DNA from: Gnetum montanum
Taxonomy: Eukaryota > Streptophyta > Gnetopsida > Gnetales > Gnetaceae
Direction of reading: 5' to 3'
NCBI GenBank assembly: GCA_015680685.1
Contig: MNCI01037638.1
Span: forward strand, 171,994 to 235,993
DNA length: 64,000 bases
Shown here in pieces: positions 12,370 through 24,500 of the stretch. The translations under genes and the position numbers were made by a program. The notes under the pieces are model-generated. The model had not been told where the DNA came from, searched no databases, and worked only from the letters and a program-made list of their open reading frames with translations. Position 1 is the first letter of the stretch. Every line of letters begins with the position of its first letter.

Positions 12370-13309
12370 ACCTTTGACGCATCACCACTACCATTGCTAC
12401 TACCACTACCACTACTTCTACAAATTACAATTATAGAGAAATCCTCCTCTGTTGTTTAGTCATGTGGAACTACATCATTGATTGGCATTTGGTTCATATG
12501 ATAAAAAGGCTGAATGTTTAAGCTATTTATATCCAAAAAAATCCCTTCCACCAAAAGCTCCCTCTATAGGGCAATACACAATGCTACATGGTACTACCCC
12601 TAAGGTCAAGTAGTGCTCCTCCAAATTTATATTTCCCTAAGTCAGTCCCTCTCCATCCCTCTCTACACATGGTTTTCTAGGGCTAACCTGAAGGTGTAGG
12701 TCAGAGACCCAATGCTAGGTAAGTAGCCAACGACTCTGATGAGAATGATCTCCCACTATATTGGGTTGTGGGCTAGCTCACTACCCCACGAAGTTGGAGA
12801 GGGAAAACATTACTAAAAAATTTCTCATATACATATGAGTTCACGGGTAAGGCAGGAGGAGAGAAAATGCCAAACCACTACTGTTACACAAGGGGTAGGC
12901 TTGGTGCTTCTAGAAAATGTGAGTAACTTATAGCACTGTTGAGTACCGATGATTACACCATGACCAAGAAGGTCTTGTAGCAGATCCATGGCCATGGTCC
13001 ATGGACATGATTTTTTTGTTGATACTTTACGATGGACCATGGCCAAGACTGACATCTAAGAACATGGACTATTTTGTTTGTACATCTAGGAACATGAGAG
13101 CCTTAGATGCTAACACATAAGAATCTTGGATGGCATTACACATTACAACAAATTTTGAAACATGGACATAAAAAAATTTTCCCTTTATTTAACAAGTTGT
13201 AATGGGAAATATTTGACAAAAAAGTAGATGAACCTCATCCTAGATTAATCAATGCTACAATGTGCTTCATTCGACCATATCCTATGTGTGCTAAAAATAA
13301 ATTTCTCCC
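12370..13309. other. spacer without recognisable gene; contains one hairpin
   Basis: No coding signal was found. The stretch holds an imperfect CTACCA-type repeat (12385-12415) and a strong inverted repeat at 12990-13044. It leads directly into the PolB remnant. Confidence 0.5.
12990..13044. repeat. perfect 13-bp inverted repeat (hairpin)
   Basis: GGCCATGGTCCAT at 12990-13002 is the exact reverse complement of ATGGACCATGGCC at 13032-13044, with a 29-bp AT-rich loop. It lies about 300 bp upstream of the first PolB-like sequence. Its function is unknown. Confidence 0.8.
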
Positions 13310-15913
13310 TATTGTTAGAGTTTGTTTACGCTGCTATAGATGGTTATAGTAAGTTTACTATTGCTCTTAATGTAATGATGTCTTCTGGAGAAGTATCATT
13401 CATTATTGGCCCTACTATAATTTGACTTCTTTGGATGGAAAGGTCTTACTAGAGTGTGTGGTCTATGCTCATATATCTCAATCTCTTACAAAGATATCAA
13501 AAATCTACAATGTTAGTGAGGTCGCTTCCCTAGTAATCCAAATCTATCTTGAATGTAAGAAAGACATGAAGGATAGAAATCTCATACACTAGGAATATAT
13601 AGCTAGAACTCTCTCTTCATTACTAAATGCTGAGAAGATTGAAATTGAGCCTATCACTGTAAGAAAGATACACAATACAAATAAGAAGTATTACTATAAA
13701 AGTACCCATGTTACCCTAGTCAAATAATCAAGCACATAAATTAAACCCTTCCTTGTTGTCGATACTAAGACTATACTTATTAATGATACCCATAAGTCTT
13801 ATGCTGCTAGTCTCTTGATAGTTAAGCCTATTGAAGATCTCCAATTTTAGCTTATTGAGACCTACTTTAGTGAAGACTACTAGATCATCTTGGAGTCCTT
13901 TGAAGATAGGAGTACTAAGGTCTTATTCAACTTGGTTGAAAGGATTTCTATGATCATTAGACTGAATCCTTCTATACGTACTATATACTTCCATAACTTT
14001 TTTAGATTCTATGGGATTCTCTTGCTAAGGCACCTAGCTTGTCATCACAAGCACTACACTATCAAACCAATGATGAGGAACAATAGGTTATATGATTTAG
14101 TTTTCTATCATAGGGATAATAGGCTCTTCTGCTTCAGAGACTCCTTGAACCTACTTCCTAGTAGCCTAGATAAACTAGCTGGAATCTATGCCCTAAGATG
14201 GGCCTTAAGGGATCTATCCCATATCAAGATATGACACCATCTAATTTGGTTAGTATGAAGACAAGCTTGTTAGACTACATGAAACAAGACATCCTCCTAG
14301 TTGGTGGTGTAATGAAGAAGGCTCAATATATCTATTGGAATGCATAGAAGGTGGGAATAGAGAGCAAGGTAACCCTTTCCTTGGTTTCTATATCTTTTGT
14401 ATGTCCTATTATGATCCAATCAACTGGCATGTCCATATCCCAAGTTAGAATGAAGACACCTTCATTCATCATGATTACTATGGAGGCCATGTTGATATGT
14501 ATAAGACTTATGGCAAGAATCTCTACTACTATGACCTTAATTCCTTATATCCATTTATCATGAAGACTTTTCCAATGCTAGGAGGTAAGCTTAAATGGAA
14601 CAGGAATTTAGAAGGCTAGGATTTAGATAATTTGTTTGGATTTATTGAGGCATATGTGATATGTCCAAAGACTATCAAGAGACCCTTTCTACCCTATCGT
14701 GATGAGAAGAACACTCTACTCTTTTCAACTAGGGAGTTTTTTGGAGTTTACTATAGCAAGGAGTTAAAGTATGCAAAAAGCCTTAGCTACATAGTGATCC
14801 CACTCACAAGCTATCTATTTGATAAGAAGGAGGAAAGCCCATTTTAATGATTTGTTAGCTCACTCTTTGAGAGTAGGTTAAAGGCTAGGGAATTTGGTAA
14901 TGAAGCATTAGTATATGTGTATAAGATCCTTATGAACTCACTTATGGTAGGTTTGAGATCAACCCTATGAGCACTATCATCGAGGTCTGCTTGTAGGATC
15001 AATACAACTATCTAATCAGAAATAGTGAGTTGATCTTTATTGAAATGCTTAACAAGAAATACTACATCATTTCCTACTCAAGCAATGCTAGGAAGGTCTC
15101 TTCCCAAATCGTTGGAACCACCAACGATCTCAGCTATCCAACTATTTGCTACAAACATTGCCAATGCTAGTATATATATATATATATATATAACCATATA
15201 TCTGAAGAGAGGACTGCTACTACATAGACATAGACTCTATTGTGCTTGGTCAACCACTACTAGAAGAATTAATTTCTTCTTCTTTATTAGGTAAGTTTAA
15301 GTTAGAGCATCAAGTTAAGAAAGGATACTTTTTAGCATTGAAGTCCTATTCCTTGATCACAGAAGAAGGTGAAAATGTACCTAAGAATAAGGGCCATGCT
15401 AAAGAATTTATCTATGAAGAATGGTTTGAGTCACAATACCAAGATTTAGCATAGATAGAGTTGGTCTAGGTTTTAGCTAACTTTTGGATTGATTATAAGA
15501 CTATGAGCATAACAAAGAAGGATACACTAATTAGGCTTGGGATTCAGGTGGGGACAAAGAGGAAACCTATCTATCATGAACAAGTATGGGTTGATACTAA
15601 TCCAATTGATATAACAAACTTAGGTGGACTCAATACCATTGGTAAAGTATTGATTAAATCACTAAGGCAACAAGTACTACAACTCTAGGATGAGAACATC
15701 AAGATCAAATTGATATTGGCTCAAAGGGAAAGAGATATAGTAGATAAAGAAAACAAGATTAAAATATAAATATAGCAGATGATGAACAAAAGATTAATAC
15801 ATCTTCAATGCTCTAATCCAAGGGATTTACATCTCTTAGTTCAAGAACAAAAGAAGTATCAATCAAAGAGATGCATCAATTTGAGGTATGATCTGCCTAA
15901 GTTGAAGGTATGA
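13310..15913 (+). pseudogene. dpo-like: family B DNA polymerase, organellar linear-plasmid type (decayed)
   Basis: Protein-primed family B DNA polymerases replicate linear plasmids in mitochondria of plants and fungi. The N-terminal region reads FVYAAIDGYSKFTIAL (~13326). Exo I is at 13761-13772 as D-T-K-T (Glu replaced by Lys). Exo II is at 13989-14018 as FHNFFRFYGIL, with Tyr where Asp is usual (codon 14010-14012). DSLNLLPSSLDKLA (~14130-14175) and LLDYMKQDILLVGG follow. Polymerase motif A is DLNSLYP at 14533-14553. Motif B is KILMNSL plus a one-base deletion before the expected YGRFG (14921-14970). Motif C is YIDIDS at 15221-15238, where YxDTDS is usual. A C-terminal VWVDTNPI (~15575) and a coiled-coil-like tail end at a TGA (15911-15913). 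Several frameshifts and TAG/TAA stops make it non-functional. The identification is firm from order and spacing of motifs; the organellar source is inferred. Confidence 0.88.
15171..15192 (+). repeat. (TA)11 microsatellite inside the PolB remnant
   Basis: Eleven TA units lie about 30 bp upstream of polymerase motif C, between decayed coding segments. It was probably created by slippage after the gene died. Confidence 0.9.
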
Positions 15914-17208
15914 TATGCAATAACAACTTTTAGGAAAATAAGATAATAAGGTAAGTTAAAAATGACACACCATATATCATGGTATGATATGCAGAAATTA
16001 TAGGTATGAAATGTTTTCAAGAAAAGTTTAGGGTGACTTTAAGGAGTGGTAATGAATTATTTGAGTGAGTTACACCAAGTGGAATGACACTGGAGTGACA
16101 CTAAAGGCCCACACTGATTGAGTGCATGTATTAAAGATACATGGGACTTGTTATGAGGCATAGGTGTCAACTAAGCCTGACTTCTTAAAGGTCCATGTGG
16201 ACTGAGTGGCTTGGACATAGCATCTAAAACAAATGATTGATAAATGATTTGGTTGTTATCATACTTTAATCACATCAATGGTGTTGGTTTTCATAGGAAA
16301 CCAACCAAAGATTGAACAAAAAACTTCTAGAAACTCAAGGGCACAACACAAGAGGTACCCACCCACAGAATACCCCTCATTGTTATCAAAATTTCTTTTC
16401 ACCTATAGTGGTTGACAGGACACTGACAACCAACTGACAAAGATGTTGTTAGACACAACAAAAACTATGTGTGTCTCAACCAATACCTCAAGGGCACCTT
16501 AGAAAAGGTGTCTGCCTCTAATTCATTGTAATTTTAGTAGTTAGCATAGAGTAGGCCTAAGGTTGCACTATGTTAGCCAACATCTTTTGACAAAATATGC
16601 TTCATGTTCTTAGTGTCTTGTTATCACACTTTCATTTGTCCTACAATGTTGTTTGTCACGAACAACCAACCAAAGAATTCAACACAAGAGTTACCCCTAG
16701 GGGAACGATCATGGACTTACCCCATGTAATTCTAAGGAATAGATCAATGGGAGATTACCCAAAAATCAAAATAAGGGGAATGAACTCAAAGAGTGAATTA
16801 CCCCATTAGGTGTGCATTTTTAATATGCATAGAATAGAGGATGGAATTGACCTTATGGAGATGAACCTTCCCCTTGTGTAGCATTTCCAATAAATGCTAC
16901 ATGTTTATACCCTCTTTCGAGGGTGAAACTTGATTTTCTAGTGAATCCAATTTTATATATGTATACTTGTCATATATTCTTGTCATCACACTTTGATGAA
17001 TCTGACAGTGTCAGTTGAAAGCATGCTGAAAACCAACCAATGATGGAAACACAATGTCTAAGTTGCTACTCTAGGAACTAGATTCAAAATGCGGGTATTA
17101 GAATATATCTGTTTCTTTGTCTTCTATGATGTTTGGATCTTTTAGTTATAAAAAAAGTCTTAGATTGGTACTCTGAATATATCTCTCTGTCATCTTGGAG
17201 TTGACTAT
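15914..17208. other. spacer with short dispersed repeats, no gene
   Basis: GGTATGATATGC-like words recur at about 15887, 15908, 15981 and 16002. A phrase containing ACCAACCAA followed by an A-rich stretch recurs at about 16303, 16662 and 17032. No ORF worth calling was seen. Removing the Athila insertion joins 17208 to 30426. Confidence 0.5.
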
Positions 17209-17213
17209 TCTAG
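17209..17213. repeat. target-site duplication, left copy (TCTAG)
   Basis: TCTAG immediately precedes the left LTR and is repeated exactly at 30426-30430 after the right LTR, the 5-bp duplication expected of Ty3/Gypsy integration. Confidence 0.9.
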
Positions 17214-18127
17214 TGATGAGCGGCTATGTACCCCTATGCCCAACCATATGAATCACGGGCATTCACACGTGACTCGGTCAAAATCCATAGACTATAAGCA
17301 TTTAACATACACCAGACTCTAACCAGTGAAACCTTAGGTTAGAACAGTCGTTGTCCTCCTAATCTCACTTGTGAGATTTTGTTTACGATGGTTAAGTGAG
17401 ACTAAGGCTAATGATTTTTATAGCTTTTTACTTATCTTTTGGTGGCTAATTAAGGTATGAAAAGTAAGGAATAAACTATTATCTAATCTCTAATTATCCT
17501 AGCTTGTATTCTAACTATTCCTAGCATGAGTATCCGATCCCATCTTCTGAGCACATTCTGAGCATCTCCTAATACTTCTGGGTTACCAGATGTTAAGCAT
17601 CACTGGGTTTACCAAGTGTTTAATTTATGTTCGAGATGGTCGTACTTATGGCCTTTATGAACTACGAATGAGCAATAGCGATTGAAATAATAATAATAGA
17701 AACCTAAGTAATTAGCAAGTAATTAACAAAACATAAGCATATTAAACTACTGAATGCATAAAATAATTGAGTCCAAATGCTGCAAGGAATGCTTGAATAG
17801 TTCATCTTTATTGCCATCACACCAATGGGCTCAAATACATCAACGCTCGAATAAAGAGCCAATCACGTTTCTTACATCTGCTGTGGGCACTTGGAAAATA
17901 TTCTATCTCCTACTGGAACAAACTTCAAGAGCTTCTCTACAACTAACTGAAAGGTGCCTAAATAAGGTGGAAGGCCCTCTTATTTATAGGCCGAAATAGG
18001 CTCTGAGTAAATGGGGCCACATCAATGCATGAAAGGCTACATCGACAAGGTCACGTTGACACGGCCGCATATACATAGCCCCATATACGTAGCCTAGTTG
18101 ATGCATCAACTTAATGACACTTCATCA
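17214..18127 (-). repeat. 3' LTR of the Athila-like element
   Basis: The plus strand begins TGATGA and ends TCATCA, so the termini form a perfect 6-bp inverted repeat. It aligns along its whole length with 29537-30425, with many transitions and a few small indels; this copy has an extra GAGCACATTCT-type duplication near 17550. Confidence 0.95.
17981..17988 (-). promoter_or_regulatory. TATA box in 3' LTR
   Basis: The minus strand reads CTATAAATA here. The equivalent in the 5' LTR is at about 30293-30301. Upstream of it (18000-18127) lie repeated GGCC/CATATAC words that may be U3 enhancer elements. Confidence 0.55.
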
Positions 18128-18143
18128 TACCCCCATGACTGAG
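18128..18143 (-). promoter_or_regulatory. candidate polypurine tract
   Basis: On the minus strand a G-run (CATGGGGGTA) directly abuts the 3' LTR, where the plus-strand primer of reverse transcription should lie. It is short and impure, so the exact limits are uncertain. Confidence 0.5.
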
Positions 18144-18289
18144 TAAAACCTCATCCTCAACTTACTCTACAATTTGGAAGGTATGGACTTTTATTAACAA
18201 TGCACATGACTTGACACACACATGACACAACGTTAACTTGACCAACTACCAAGCTACAAAGAAGGAAAAATTACAAAAATGGCAATGTT

Positions 18290-21198
18290 CAAAGAAAAAA
18301 TTGAACACCTCACTAGTCCTGGAGCCTTTGCTATGTAGGATGATGCACAAAATTGTTGGAGAAGATCATACCATCCCTGGGGATAGTGGTTTTGACAGAC
18401 CTTCTGTAGCCTTTGGCCCATGCGTTAGTGGTGGCATGAATGATGGCTGTCCGCAGCAACTGCAACTTTTGGAGGCATCCAGAAAGCCTCCAAGAGAGCC
18501 CTCATCTTTTCTTCTTTGCTTCTGGGATCATTAATAGTCTAGGAAGCTTCTCCAATGTGTGATGGAACTAGAAACTTCCAAGGGCATGGCAGTGCTAGAA
18601 GGAGTTCTTTTAGGTTGAAAAACTAGGCTGTGAACTTCTTGCGTTCGATGTCGAATGCTCCGATTGATGCTTGTAGCTACTAGTAGTCATTCATTGTATG
18701 GGCTAGGTCCTCTACAATTGTATGTTATTCTTCAAAGCTTGTGTAGAGAACCTTGAGTTCTTCATTTGTCATTTCTAGCTTCTACTTGGTTGCCTTATGT
18801 GCCTGGAACTCACCCTCATATAGGGAATATTATGTGGCCACTTACTTTTCTAACTCTGACTATGGTCTCCCAGCTGTGAGCATAGCTAGGTTTGCATATT
18901 GAAGGTTGGCAAACTCCATATATTCTGTCATCTCCTCAATTTGTAGCTCCTTAAGGTGGATTTCAACTTGATTGTAGTTATTCAACCCATCGAAGATAGG
19001 TTGCCATGCATTGCCTCCCTCTTGGAGCTACTGGAGTGCTTGGTTCATTTTGGCCCTTGCAACTTGAATATGCTTTTCGTTCACTTCCTTCTGCAATCCC
19101 ACTTGGCCCCTGTAATGATTTTTGATGTTTTCAAATTTCAGGACCTCATTTTTCCAAGCAAAAATTTTAATTGCAAACTTTTTTCGCAATGCTTGAATCT
19201 CCTCCATTGATAGATTTTGATTTTTAGCAGCCAACCTTCTCACATCAATGTTCACTCTGGCTAGTTCTTCCTACCATTGATGGATAAAATTTTTCATATG
19301 TTCATTTTTTGCACCAACATTGGATAGGCGATGGACCTCCATAGTCAGTTGCACATTCTTCTAGCGAACCTTTGCCAAGTCCTTGTCTAAGCGATGGGCT
19401 CGAGCGTCTGCCACGGACTTGTTGAAGATCACCATATCTTGCACATCCTCAATGACCTATAGTTTAAGTTGAAGCTATTGAAAAGCTTTATCCCTGGTGA
19501 TTTCATGGTCAAGAATGGCTATATTGAAAAGTTGAGCTCTTAATTGGGCTACCTCTATTGCCAAGCACTGACAAGTGACTTGAGCAGCTTCAAGTTGCCC
19601 TTCCAAAATGAGGCTCTTGCCCCTTGCTAAGAGTAGCTTTGACTAGGTTGTAGTAATGTTGTCCAGAAGGTTGAAGAAATTTGGAAGTGGTTGCCTAGTT
19701 CCCACTAGTTGGTCCAACAAATCTTGCTACGCAAAGTTCCAGTAGACACCTATACATCCTACAGTCCATGAACGTTTGGTATAGGTGCTACCAGTGCATT
19801 GAGAACCATAGCAATTTTGTCAGCAACCACTTCAGCTGCAACCTCCTATCCCTAGTGCTACATCACTAGGACCGTCGCCCCTTCACCATCTTCCAAGCGT
19901 ATTGAGAAGGTAGCATCATTTCCTAAAATTTTAGGGAATAACTGTTGGGTTGATACCGTTACCTCTCAGATGCTTGGATCTATTCTAGTTGGCACTTGTG
20001 CTTGAGCGGTGGAGAATATCAGCCTTGCCCTTTCAAGTAAGCTAATTGATTCAGCCACTTACTCCAGGTGGCTCATGGTAAGGCAATAGACTGAAGGGTC
20101 TTCTCCTTCACCAGTCCTGCTAGATTGCTCTTGCTAGCTCGAGAGCATTTCCTAGATCTCGCGGATGTATTCTACTGTGGTTTGCTAGCCCAGCTATGTT
20201 GGTTGTGTAGGTGGTGGAGGTGGTTGCTACTCCTCCTCTATTTGTGTGGCAGTAGGAGTTTTATCCTTCATCATTTCTCACCAAGAGGAAATTGGGGCAT
20301 GCCAAATTACATCATTGGAGTACCGTGCTATCCATGCCTGTTTGCACAACTTTTGGATTAGGCAGGGAAATGGGAGAGCTCGTCTTCCACGTTTGTTCTC
20401 AACAAACCTCTTTTTAATCTCCAAAAATAGTAGCTATGGAAGACTCATTGGGAATTTCCCACTCAAGGTGGCACATGCACGAGCAGAGAAGGCTGTGATT
20501 TTACTGGGTCTTACTGTTGGGTTCAAGTGGTAAGACACGATCTTTGAGTACACTCTCCCCACCATGGTTAGAGAGCCGAATTCCTTGCACTCTACCCCAT
20601 AGCACCATTTGGTTCATTATGCCTTTACCTCTAGATCAGCCTGCTTTGGAATTTCCACCACATCTGCCCTGGTCTTAGGCAACCCCAAAGCTTACGCTAT
20701 CACCTCCAAAGAGTAAGAGACATAAATTTCTTTGATTCTTACTCTAGACCCTAGTTGCCGATTCATCCAGAAGAGATAAGTTTTTTCTAAGTACCATTCA
20801 CCACTGGTTGTGATGATTGGCCACATTAGAGAGTTCTGCAGCTAAAGCCTCACTTCTTCTGGCACGTTCTTAAGGAATGGTCCAAAATTTAGCTCTTGGA
20901 GGACCGTCCATTGCACCTTGAGTGGCATGATAGCATCAAGGTAGGCTTGGGTTAGGGTGATCTCAAGTTGTGGTGCTATCCTAGGAGTCTCATCCCCTTG
21001 TGATTGCTCACTGGGAATCTCCTCTTCGAGAATCTGATGCATAAATTCCACGTCAGGTCCTTCACGGAAGGGCCCAGTTGCATGAGAGCCCTCTACATGC
21101 TCTGGCAGTTGCACTCCTCGTCCCTTTCCCATGCATGGGCGCTTGTCCCTTGGTTGTGATGATCCTTCATCCCATAGGTGCCTCGGTTTTGGTTCCAT
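18290..21198 (-). pseudogene. 3' accessory ORF of the Athila-like element (plant transposon-protein-like domain plus coiled coil)
   Basis: It starts at a Met at 21198 and reads 118 aa before a TAG, then continues in the same sense with further stops. Around 20840-20300 the translation includes TSGEWYLEKTYLFW, EVIA-x-ALGLPKTRADV and LPFPCLIQKLCKQAW. This pattern resembles the 'putative plant transposon protein' domain found in plant repeat-encoded ORFs. Further on, 19255-19028 encodes a Lys/Glu-rich helical stretch (NLSMEEIQALRKKFAIKIF) typical of a coiled coil. Athila elements often carry an env-like ORF at this place, but I see no signal peptide or clear membrane segment, so env is not supported. 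A possible dedicated promoter lies at 21566-21660. Confidence 0.6.
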
Positions 21199-23290
21199 CT
21201 ACAATCAAACATAACCACCTGTTAGACCATACATAAGTAGCTTAAGATGGTCCGTATACACCTTCTTAGTTTGACCAAGTTATATTGTTGGCACAGGCAC
21301 ACCTTTAAGTCTCTCGGAGTGTTAATTTATGGGTTAGAGCCAAAGTTTTCATAATTAACCAACTAATTAATTAATTAATTAATTACACATAGGCATCACC
21401 CCCCACAACTGAGAGCATACCTCTGGTTGCTTAAAAGGGTGAGGATCGGTTGAGGCAGACTTACGATGGAATGTAGATGCGTTGGGAAAGGTTAGGCAGA
21501 AAAAATGGCAAAAACTCTCCTAAATTTGGATTCTAAATGATGAAAATTTCAAAGCACAGTGGGTGTATATATAGGGGTTAGGTGTTGCATCGATGGGGCT
21601 GAGTATATGTGGCCACGTATATGCAGTTGCTGCGTATATGCGGCCCCATATACGCACGGGTGTTTACCTGTTGACCAGCATTGACCAACCCAAAAAAAGC
21701 CTGAAATGATGAATTTGAAATGCCAAATTGGGGCAGTTGAAGCACGTGAGAGGCCCAGTCATAGCTGAGGACATGAGGAAGGTGATTGGGCATGAAAAAG
21801 AGTCAAAAATAGGAGAATGGGACTTAAAAAGAACTCCGTGGGAGATAAATCAAGCGATGGGACCCAAAAACTAATCAACCACAAAATCCAAAGGATGGGG
21901 GGCTTAACAAGCAAGACCAAGGAGATGCAGGTGGGTCCTCCCCATAGCAGTCCATAGCCTTAGTAGCCCCTACATATCCCTAACACTGGGTTCCATGGGC
22001 CTTGGGGTTAAGAAATGGTGTTTTCCTGGTAAGAATCCTACCCAAGAGATCCCGCCAAGGCATGGAAAGCCTATGAAAATCATGAAGAATTTTCACAACA
22101 TAAGATCGACAGTGAGGTAAGTTATGGGGAGAACTGGGTGAAGAGAGAGAGATGAGAAAATCGAATTCCAATCGTCGGTCACATGAAACCCCATGTGCAG
22201 TTGTGGTTAAGTGACCTAGTAGAACCGTTCCTGAGTTCAGACCCAAAACCATCCACATTTAGTGACATCGCAGCAATAGAAGAAGTCTTGGCCATCCCCT
22301 AAGGAAGCAAGAATGATCCCATATAGAACCACCACTCCACAAACATGAGAGGAAGGAAGTGAGACGAGACAAAGTTAGAGAGGACCAAAGAAGTCCCATA
22401 ACTAGTGCTTGTGGCCCATGAGAGGTGGTCTATGAGGTGTGCTTTGAATTCCCACCATTGATTTCATGAGTTTTTATTTTTATTTTTTTTCTCATGATTC
22501 TTCTTCTCTCTTTGTTTCTTTCAGGGGAACCACACCATGCAAAGACCCATGCATGGTCACATGCATTTGACCAAGGGGTGTACTTTGAATCTTCATGTTT
22601 ATTTCTTTTTTTTTTAATTTTTTGATGAGGACCACACCATGCAAGGTCGAAATGCCCAGAAGCTTCCTTGGAGAGAAGAACGTGGAGTGGTAGGAAATCC
22701 ATAAGGACACACCTACCACCTAGGGAACATGATAGAGCGATGAATATTGCATTCCCCTTGATGTCACACCTAATTCAAACCATTGGGTCATCCTTGAGTC
22801 TGGAAACTACACAAGTCACACATGAATTATAATTTTTTTAAGTGAAGGGGTTGCATATTCTCAATAGAAGGAAAACCATGGAGTGGGTGAACGGGTGGAT
22901 GACGTGAACTCACTACCAATGTTATGAATAGAAAATAGACGTAAAGTCCAAAGACAACCATGCGAGAGCAGGAACCAGACAACTAGGTAAACTAGTGTAC
23001 ATTACCCATCACAACGAAAACCATTTGTACTAGACATTTGAAGACAATAAGATGACATATTAGCAATCACGTGAAAAATGAACACACACAAAGAAACAAA
23101 AAATAATTAAAGAAACAAAAAAAATGTACAAAGAATTTGCAAATGTATGAACAATGGTGAAAAACAAAAAGGTGTAAAACAAAAAATTGCAAATAGTGAG
23201 GGGTGTAGTGGAATGGATTAGCAGGGATGACGGTCTCCCCCATGACTAGGTGGAAAGGAGGAGATGCAAAAAATGGAGCGAGGCCAACCA
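21199..23290 (-). other. noncoding spacer between integrase and 3' ORF
   Basis: About 2.1 kb without a supported gene. Near 22440-22650 two imperfect copies of a ~120-bp unit each contain a T-rich run followed by CCACACCATGCAA. Near 21566-21660 lies a TATA plus repeat cluster resembling the LTR U3. Ordinary Athila elements also carry noncoding DNA here. Confidence 0.55.
21566..21660 (-). promoter_or_regulatory. candidate internal promoter for the 3' ORF, U3-like
   Basis: Read on the minus strand, 21660 to 21585 holds repeated CATATAC/GTATATG and GGCC words, followed by TATATATA at 21573-21566, about 370 bp before the ORF Met at 21198. The LTR U3 has the same arrangement (GGCC and CATATAC words, then TATAAATA). 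Exact shared words include GGCCACGTAT (21611-21620 and 30375-30384) and CCATATACG (21645-21653 and 18080-18088). Function is inferred from this likeness. Confidence 0.4.
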
Positions 23291-23299
23291 GGTGATGAT

Positions 23300-24500
23300 G
23301 AGGCTATGGCACTAGGTGAGTAGAGTTCATGGAAAGGTTTTAGTTGTTGGCAGTTAACTAACTGTGCTCTGGTGGGGTCCTCAGGTTTGTGGATAAGCAA
23401 CGCCCCAGATGGGAAGGTTTAGGAGACAATGTAAGGTCCCTCCCACAATGTTTAAAACTTGGTCGGTTGGGATACATGTGAGGGGTTCCAATACAACACC
23501 TTTTCTCCACATCTAAATGTGACCTTCTGAATCCTAAGATCATGTCATTTCTTGTTATATGCCTTGTGTATTTTATTTGAAGACAAGGCCACTAATCGGT
23601 TCTCATCTAGCACACTTAAATTGATCAATCATTCACGTTGTGCTAGCGGTAGGTCAAGGCCTAAGTCATTGGTAGTGGATAGTGTGTGGAGTTTGGCCTG
23701 AATTGGAAGTTTTGGTAACTTTCTGTACACTAACTCATAGGGAGATTACCCTACAAGAAGTTTCCAAGTGGAGCGATAGGCCCATAGGGCATCGTTGAGT
23801 TTGGTGCTCCAATCCCTCCTATATTTGCTGATGGTTTAGGTAAGGATCTTGGTGATCTCCCTATTGGTGACATTGGCTTGCCCATTGGCTTGGGGGTGAT
23901 AGGATGTTGTAAATTTATGTGTTACCCCTAAATGTTGCATGATTTTCCAAAAAGTGACCCCCGTAAAATGAGTCCCATTATCAAAAATGAGTGCATGTGG
24001 CACCCCAAACCTATTGATGATTTGTTGCTGGACAAATCGTGCAGCAGTGTTGGAAGAGTAGTCAACAACGGCTATCGCTTCTACCCACTTGGTACAGTAG
24101 TCCACAACTACGATGATGTATGCCTTTCCATTTGATAGGGGTGTGATGGATCCCATGAAGTTGATACCCCAAATTTCAAATGGCTCTAGTGGCTAGATCC
24201 ACTGTTGAGGTTCCTCCAACTGCGAAATCATCCCACCATCCCTCTGGCATCATTCACAAGAGCAGGAAAACCATTGTGTGTCCCTAAAGATGGTGGGCTA
24301 GTAATACCTTGCAAGCAGGATCTTAATGATGGTGTGGCATCCAGCATAGTGGCCCCCACAAGGGCCCTCATGAGCATCTTGGAGGATGCATAGTGTATCA
24401 CCATTAGGGACACACCATCGGACTAAGCCATTTGTGCACACCTTGTAAAGGTGGCCATTGATTTCCATGAAATGCTTGGCCTTATGGAGAAACTATTGTT
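23300..24500 (-). pseudogene. int: integrase domain of the Athila-like element
   Basis: Integrase inserts the cDNA into the host chromosome. The HHCC zinc-binding part is visible as HEGPCGGHYAG (~24370-24340) and CSCE-x-CQRDGG (~24262-24232). The catalytic core follows with DYCTKWVEAI (first Asp, ~24095), IFDNGTHFTG (second Asp, ~23985) and NREITKIL (Glu, ~23860). The D-D-E residues are retained. After the core, LWAYRSTWK and KVLYWNP-like stretches run to about 23430, and the domain ends near QLVNCQQLKPFHELY (~23340). No chromodomain is seen, consistent with a non-chromovirus lineage. The stops are mostly TAG in place of Gln. Confidence 0.88.

Noticed and set aside
14351-14563. 70-aa ORF beginning MGIESKVTLSL as a separate gene
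   Set aside because: Most of it is an off-frame reading of the PolB remnant; the frame with DLNSLYP is the real one.
18290-21198. Envelope gene in the Athila-like element
   Set aside because: No signal peptide, transmembrane segment or fusion-peptide-like stretch is visible, and the content is coiled-coil and transposon-protein-like.
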